Source of the DNA: Acidicapsa dinghuensis
GTDB taxonomy: Bacteria; Acidobacteriota; Terriglobia; Terriglobales; Acidobacteriaceae
Length of the DNA stretch: 64,000 nucleotides
Assembly (NCBI RefSeq): GCF_025685685.1
Contig: NZ_JAGSYH010000004.1
Location: forward strand, 744,001 to 808,000
Direction of reading: 5' to 3'
Shown: positions 60,195 to 64,000 of the stretch, one piece after another
Layout of the letters: each line of letters starts with the position of its first letter
How positions within the stretch are numbered: the first letter of the stretch is position 1
Position numbers and translations under genes: made by a program
Notes under the pieces: model-generated
Database searches by the model: none
What the model saw: only the letters and a program-made list of their open reading frames with translations
What the model was told of the DNA's origin: nothing

Positions 60195-60760
60195 TGAGAA
60201 CCCACAAACAACTTGCCTTTTACCAGTCGATCCTTGATCCACTTTCAGAGCCTGGATGCCCCTTTTGCCGTTTTCTGAAGGATTACCAGGCGGCAAGGCT
60301 GCAGCATCACTCTGAGAACCGTATCCGCAGCCTGTGCAGCTTCCACACATGGGGACTCGCAGCAGTGCAAAACGCTCTAACGGCAGCACAGGTATTTATT
60401 GACCTAGTTGAGGCTGCATCAGTCAAAGCTGAAGGCAAGGTAGAGTGCGACCTCTGTCTGGAAATCTCAGCGGAGGAGGATCGCCGAGTTCGTGAGTTCG
60501 TAGGATGTGTTCATCGAAGGAATGTTGTGGATTGGTTGAGACAGGACGCGGTACTCTGCATCCCACATGGAGTGAAGCTGCGGCGTCAGCTGCCGCTGGT
60601 ATTGAGCGCCCGGGTTGAGACGATTCTGGAAAACAGCCGCCGTCAGTTGGTCGAAGAGTTGGAAACCTTACGCAATACGCCACAGGCGGACAGGCCCGGC
60701 TGGGGCGCACTAGGAAGAGCGGCAGAGTTCTTGGTTGCGCAACGTGGCCTGCACGCATAA
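60194..60760 (+). CDS. Cys-rich DUF6062-like protein
   Basis: The product is 188 residues with a 1-bp overlap with the crcB stop (TAATG). Cysteine pairs are spread as zinc or Fe-S ligands: 'EPGCPFCRFLKDY', 'IRSLCSFHTWG', 'KVECDLCLEISAEE' and 'DAVLCIPHGVKL', giving two CxxC-plus-C-H modules as in DUF6062. No membrane span is seen. Its tight placement within the crcB operon points to a role in fluoride stress, perhaps metal-linked, but the function is unknown. Confidence 0.7.
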   Translation: MRTHKQLAFYQSILDPLSEPGCPFCRFLKDYQAARLQHHSENRIRSLCSFHTWGLAAVQNALTAAQVFIDLVEAASVKAEGKVECDLCLEISAEEDRRVREFVGCVHRRNVVDWLRQDAVLCIPHGVKLRRQLPLVLSARVETILENSRRQLVEELETLRNTPQADRPGWGALGRAAEFLVAQRGLHA

Positions 60761-60770
60761 AGGAGTTCGA

Positions 60771-61520
60771 ATGTTGAGTCCCGGAAAAGCCTTGAAAGTG
60801 ACGATCTATGTGAGTGAGGGGTCGACGCACCACGGTGCGCCCACTTACTCGAGCATCCTCGATTTTCTGTTCTACCGTGGCGTCTCAGGCGCAACCGTGT
60901 TGAAGGGCGTCGCAGGATTTGGCGCCGACCATCACATGCATTCTGCCAGCTACGTGGAGATCTCCGATCACTTGCCTCTCAAAGTCGAGTTCATCGAATC
61001 CCGCGAGAAGGTCAATGAACTGCTCGGCAAATTAGAGGAGTTGTGCGGAACCGGGATGATCGAGATTCAAGAGACAACTGTGGCAAAGGCTGCTCAAGTC
61101 TCGAAGCCTAAAAAACAGACGATGCCGGCTCATCTAAAGATCGAGGGAAAAGCCAAGCTGATGCGAATTTACATCGATGAAGCGGACCGTTGGCGGGACA
61201 AGCCTCTTCATATTGCGCTTGTGGAGGCTATGCGGGCGCATGATATCGCGGGAGTCACAGTGTATCGGGGGATATTGGGATACGGTGCGCACGGGCGCGT
61301 GCACAGAGACAAAGCGATGCATATGTCTCACGATGCATCGATCATGCTGTCAGTCATCGACCTCGAAGAAAAGCTCCAGGCCTTTCTCCCTATTGTGGAG
61401 CAGATGGTCGAAGAGGGGCTCGTGGTGTTGTCCAACGTGGACATCATCAAGTATTCCTACCGTGCCTCGGAAGTGGCATTGCCGGAGGCTCATTCTGGGT
61501 CGGAAACCGGTTCAGCCTGA
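60771..61520 (+). CDS. Double DUF190 protein
   Basis: The ATG at 60771 follows AAAGGAG by 5 bp. The 249 residues hold two DUF190 (PII-like) domains: 1-110 ('KVTIYVSEGSTHHGAPTYSS', 'FYRGVSGATVLKGVAGFGAD') and 125-230 ('LMRIYIDEADRWRDKPLHIA', 'GVTVYRGILGYGAHGRVHRD'). DUF190 genes are well known neighbours of crcB and fluoride riboswitches. The fold is PII-like with a possible nucleotide pocket. Two more DUF190 genes follow in the same operon. Confidence 0.92.
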   Translation: MLSPGKALKVTIYVSEGSTHHGAPTYSSILDFLFYRGVSGATVLKGVAGFGADHHMHSASYVEISDHLPLKVEFIESREKVNELLGKLEELCGTGMIEIQETTVAKAAQVSKPKKQTMPAHLKIEGKAKLMRIYIDEADRWRDKPLHIALVEAMRAHDIAGVTVYRGILGYGAHGRVHRDKAMHMSHDASIMLSVIDLEEKLQAFLPIVEQMVEEGLVVLSNVDIIKYSYRASEVALPEAHSGSETGSA

Positions 61521-61534
61521 GAGGAGGCTCAACC

Positions 61535-61882
61535 ATGAAGGAACAGTTTAATGCTCGCATGCTACGGATTCACTTTGGCGAAGGCGATAAGTGGCAGAAC
61601 AAGCCACTCTATGAAGCCATCATTGCCAAGTGCCAAGAGCTAGGACTAGCTGGCGCGATTGTCTACAAGGGAATCGAGGGTTATGGCTCAAGCGCGAGAA
61701 TCCGGCACGCCCGAGCTCTTTCGCGAGATGCCCCCATCATGCTGAGCATCATCGATCGAGACGAACAGATCAAGAAGCTTCTTCCTCATCTCGATGCAAT
61801 GGTTGAAGAGGGCCTCATCGCCATCTCGGACGTCGAAGTCATTCGATTCTTTCGTCCGAAAGGTGCTCCCTCCCAGGGATAA
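61535..61882 (+). CDS. DUF190 protein, single domain (copy 1)
   Basis: The product is 115 residues with 'ARMLRIHFGEGDKWQNKPLY', 'LAGAIVYKGIEGYGSSARIR' and 'IKKLLPHLDAMVEEGLIAIS'. It has the full PII-like DUF190 pattern and is nearly identical to the copy at 63690. It lies 14 bp after the double DUF190 gene and 5 bp before dynamin 2. Likely a small trimeric regulator or ligand sensor. Confidence 0.9.
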   Translation: MKEQFNARMLRIHFGEGDKWQNKPLYEAIIAKCQELGLAGAIVYKGIEGYGSSARIRHARALSRDAPIMLSIIDRDEQIKKLLPHLDAMVEEGLIAISDVEVIRFFRPKGAPSQG

Positions 61883-61887
61883 GAGAG

Positions 61888-63651
61888 ATGCAAGAGTACG
61901 ACAGCAGTTCGACACTGCAAGATTACGGCAGCGTTCTCCCTCAGAAAGACCTCGCAATGGATGGCGCGTCCCGTCTGCTGCGCCTCGCCGAATTGGCTCA
62001 GGAACTCGGTGCTGAACCTGTAGCGGAGGAGGCCCGGGAGCTCGCTAAAAGGGTTTCGGAGGGACGCTTCTATGTTGCCTGTATCGGTCAGTTCAAGAGA
62101 GGCAAATCCACTTTGCTCAATGCTCTGGTCGGCTACGCAGTCGTGCCGACCGGTTTTATTCCAGTCACAGCTGTGCCCACGGTTATTCGGTTTGGCGATC
62201 AACTCCAAGCTCGCGTTCGCATGAAGGACGGATCCTGGCGCGTGATCGCCATGTCTGACTTGAAGGAATACGTGACCGAGGAGCTAAACCCGGAAAACAG
62301 GAAGGCCGTAGAGGGGGCCGAAGTATTCGTCCCAAGCGCCTTATTATCTTCCGGGATGTGTTTCGTGGACACGCCGGGATTGGGTTCAGTCTTTACCGGA
62401 AACACCGCAACTACCCAAGCATTCATTCCTCACATCGATGCGGCCCTGGTCGTGGTGGGGGCCGATCCCCCTATTGCAGGCGAAGAGTTGGCGCTCGTAG
62501 AGGCGGTCGGCAAGCAGGTTCAAGACTTAATCCTGGTGATCAATAAAGCCGACCGCACCAGCGACGCTGAACGCGCAGCGGCCGCGAAATTCACGCGCGA
62601 GATTCTCGAGAAGCGGCTGCAACGATCCATCGGAGAGGTGTTTGAGATCAGTGCAGTTGAGCGGATTGAAAACCGCGGTCCTCTGCGTGACTGGGAGAAG
62701 TTGCTGGCGGGCTTCCATCATCTTGTCGAAGACTCTGGCAGAAATCTAGTTCGCGCCGCCTGTGACCGGGGCCTCCAGCGCTTGAGCGAACAACTCCTGG
62801 CGATTGCCAGTGAGGATCGCGATGCACTTCAACGCCCGATCGGAGAATCCGAACGACGGATCGCCTTGATGAAAGAAACCATCGGCGAAGCCGAGCGGTC
62901 GATGCGAGAGCTTGGTTTCCTCTTTATGGCAGAGCAACAGCGAATCTCGGACTTCTTTGTCGATAGGCGCCACCGGTTTGTCGGTAGCGCCTTGGCGGAA
63001 TCTCAACAGGAATTTGATGAGGAGCTTCGATCCGTTCACGTCGGCTTTGGCCCTAGCTACAGGCGTAGACTAATGCACTTCGCCCAAGAAGTGTCGCGGC
63101 GCAGGGTTACCCCTTGGCTCAAAGTGGAACAAGAGGAAGGAGAACTCCAATATCGGGCCGTTGCCGCTCGATTTGTGGAACTGGGCAACAGCTTCCTGAA
63201 GAAGTTGACCGATGCCGGGCTTACCGAACTGGCCCGGATGCCACACGCGCTTGACGCGGAGAAGGGTCTACGCGTGCGGTCCAGGTTCACTTTTGAGGAC
63301 TTCCTCGGTACAGCAGATCCTCCATCTCCACTACGGTGGCTCGCCGATGTCTTTTTGCCGCTCGTGGGTGGTCGCAAACTAATCACCAACGAAGCTCGGG
63401 CATTTCTGGAGCATCTGTTGGAAACGAACACTTCCCGCGTGCAAAACGACGTCCTGAACCGCATTCAGGAAAGCAGAGATCGCCTAGAAGTCGAGATCCG
63501 CAAACTGCTGCACGAAATCAGTCGCGTCGCGGAGCAGGCGCTTGATCGCGCACGGAAAGTTCGAGAGGAAGGAGCTCCCGCTGTCCGGTCCGCAATTGAA
63601 CGGCTTGCCCGGATAGAACGGGACATTTTGGCGCTCTTGTCGTTCCGTTAG
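61888..63651 (+). CDS. Dynamin-like GTPase 2
   Basis: The product is 587 residues. The GTPase domain is near the N-terminus: G1 'GQFKRGKSTLLNALVG' (~66), G2 Thr in 'PVTAVPTVI', G3 'FVDTPGLGSVF' (~160) and G4 'LVINKADRT' (~218). It is shorter at the N-terminus than dynamin 1. Helical stalks follow ('ESERRIALMKETIGEAERSM', 'QESRDRLEVEIRKLLHEISR'). Dynamin pairs encoded together often form hetero-oligomers (as in Cj0411/Cj0412-type pairs). Here the pair is embedded in a crcB/DUF190 operon. Confidence 0.88.
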   Translation: MQEYDSSSTLQDYGSVLPQKDLAMDGASRLLRLAELAQELGAEPVAEEARELAKRVSEGRFYVACIGQFKRGKSTLLNALVGYAVVPTGFIPVTAVPTVIRFGDQLQARVRMKDGSWRVIAMSDLKEYVTEELNPENRKAVEGAEVFVPSALLSSGMCFVDTPGLGSVFTGNTATTQAFIPHIDAALVVVGADPPIAGEELALVEAVGKQVQDLILVINKADRTSDAERAAAAKFTREILEKRLQRSIGEVFEISAVERIENRGPLRDWEKLLAGFHHLVEDSGRNLVRAACDRGLQRLSEQLLAIASEDRDALQRPIGESERRIALMKETIGEAERSMRELGFLFMAEQQRISDFFVDRRHRFVGSALAESQQEFDEELRSVHVGFGPSYRRRLMHFAQEVSRRRVTPWLKVEQEEGELQYRAVAARFVELGNSFLKKLTDAGLTELARMPHALDAEKGLRVRSRFTFEDFLGTADPPSPLRWLADVFLPLVGGRKLITNEARAFLEHLLETNTSRVQNDVLNRIQESRDRLEVEIRKLLHEISRVAEQALDRARKVREEGAPAVRSAIERLARIERDILALLSFR

Positions 63652-63689
63652 AGAGATATAGAGCGGCAACGACGCGAATGGAGTAGGTC

Positions 63690-64000
63690 ATGAAAGAACA
63701 GTTTCACGCTCGCATGTTACGGATTCACTTTGGCGAAAGCGACAAATGGCAGAATAAGCCCCTCTACGAGGCGATCGTTGCGAAATGCAAAGAGCTGGAG
63801 ATGGCCGGAGCCATCGTCTACCGAGGAATTGAGGGCTATGGCGCCAGTGCGAGAATTCGAAACTCCGGAACTCTCTCGCGGAATGCCCCCATCATGCTCA
63901 GCCTTATCGATAGGAACGAACAGATTCAGAAACTTCTTCCCCATCTCGACGCGATGGTCGAGGAAGGCCTCATCGCGATGTCCCCTGTGGAGGTCTTACG
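63690..64000 (+). CDS. DUF190 protein, copy 2 (partial, runs off the right edge)
   Basis: The ATG at 63690 opens a frame of at least 103 residues to the end of the window: 'MKEQFHARMLRIHFGESDKW', 'MAGAIVYRGIEGYGASARIR', 'LLPHLDAMVEEGLIAMSPVE'. It matches the copy at 61535-61882 at most positions, so the two arose by a recent tandem duplication flanking dynamin 2. The operon continues beyond the window. Confidence 0.9.
   Translation, partial: MKEQFHARMLRIHFGESDKWQNKPLYEAIVAKCKELEMAGAIVYRGIEGYGASARIRNSGTLSRNAPIMLSLIDRNEQIQKLLPHLDAMVEEGLIAMSPVEVL

Noticed and set aside
1..64000. CRISPR array, integrase or insertion sequence marking the accessory islands
   Set aside because: No repeat-spacer pattern, transposase or integrase motif, or matching direct repeats at island borders were found by eye.

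Overview
The window looks like a chromosome segment of a soil Acidobacteriota (Terriglobia-like) bacterium. This is inferred from moderately high GC, many GTG/TTG starts, a PqqD/kinase/S9-peptidase cluster, TPR-CHAT and sigma/anti-sigma genes, an omega-like protein beginning MRSDL, and dynamin and DUF190 genes. No rRNA, tRNA, CRISPR array or transposase was recognised.

Region 1 (1-17 kb) is a RiPP-like accessory region. A minus-strand operon holds a PqqD/RRE-like protein, a phosphotransferase-like kinase and a prolyl-oligopeptidase (S9) that runs off the left edge. An AraC-type DNA-binding protein lies next to it, and a divergent ABC exporter follows. A second, paralogous kinase lies at 15.4-16.8 kb. 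The cluster resembles lasso-peptide loci, but no asparagine-synthetase-like cyclase and no intact B2 protease are visible. A 20-bp element occurs three times, ahead of both kinase loci and of an XRE gene. Also here are a triple-PAS protein, a TPR-CHAT protease, an S41 peptidase with an Arg at the usual catalytic Lys, small regulators and membrane proteins.

Region 2 (17-23 kb) carries a histidine kinase, an XRE regulator with a double inverted-repeat operator, a sigma/anti-sigma pair, a Myb-like DNA-binding protein, a secreted nucleotide pyrophosphatase/phosphodiesterase-like enzyme and an HD hydrolase.

Region 3 (23.4-32.9 kb) is a defence-type island. It has two PD-(D/E)XK-like proteins, a DUF4258/MqsA-like toxin-antitoxin pair with a palindromic operator over its promoter, a 1438-residue protein joining a Cap4-like nuclease domain to a STAND-type NTPase and helical repeats, and an accessory protein.

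Region 4 (32.9-64 kb) is the most striking part: a fluoride-stress island with five fluoride (crcB-motif) riboswitches in 25 kb. Riboswitch 1 precedes a six-gene Hyf/complex-I-like membrane module whose large subunit has lost all four Ni-binding cysteines, followed by a DUF3830 protein and dihydroxy-acid dehydratase. Riboswitch 2 precedes a TolC/adaptor/RND efflux set. Riboswitch 3 precedes enolase, a classic fluoride target. Riboswitch 4 precedes a compact operon of dynamin-like GTPase 1, CrcB/FluC, a Cys-rich DUF6062-like protein, a double DUF190, a single DUF190, dynamin-like GTPase 2 and another DUF190 that runs off the right edge. Riboswitch 5, on the minus strand, precedes a small superinfection-immunity-family membrane protein and an RNA-polymerase-omega-like protein. 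In all five, the conserved GACTCCT/GGCTCC 3' end of the aptamer can pair with a downstream GGAGTC-like segment; in riboswitches 2 and 4 that segment is the Shine-Dalgarno region. Together the island suggests a coordinated response: fluoride export (CrcB), membrane remodelling (dynamins), replacement of an inhibited enzyme (enolase), ion-translocating or efflux machinery (Hyf-like, RND) and a transcription-level component (omega paralogue).
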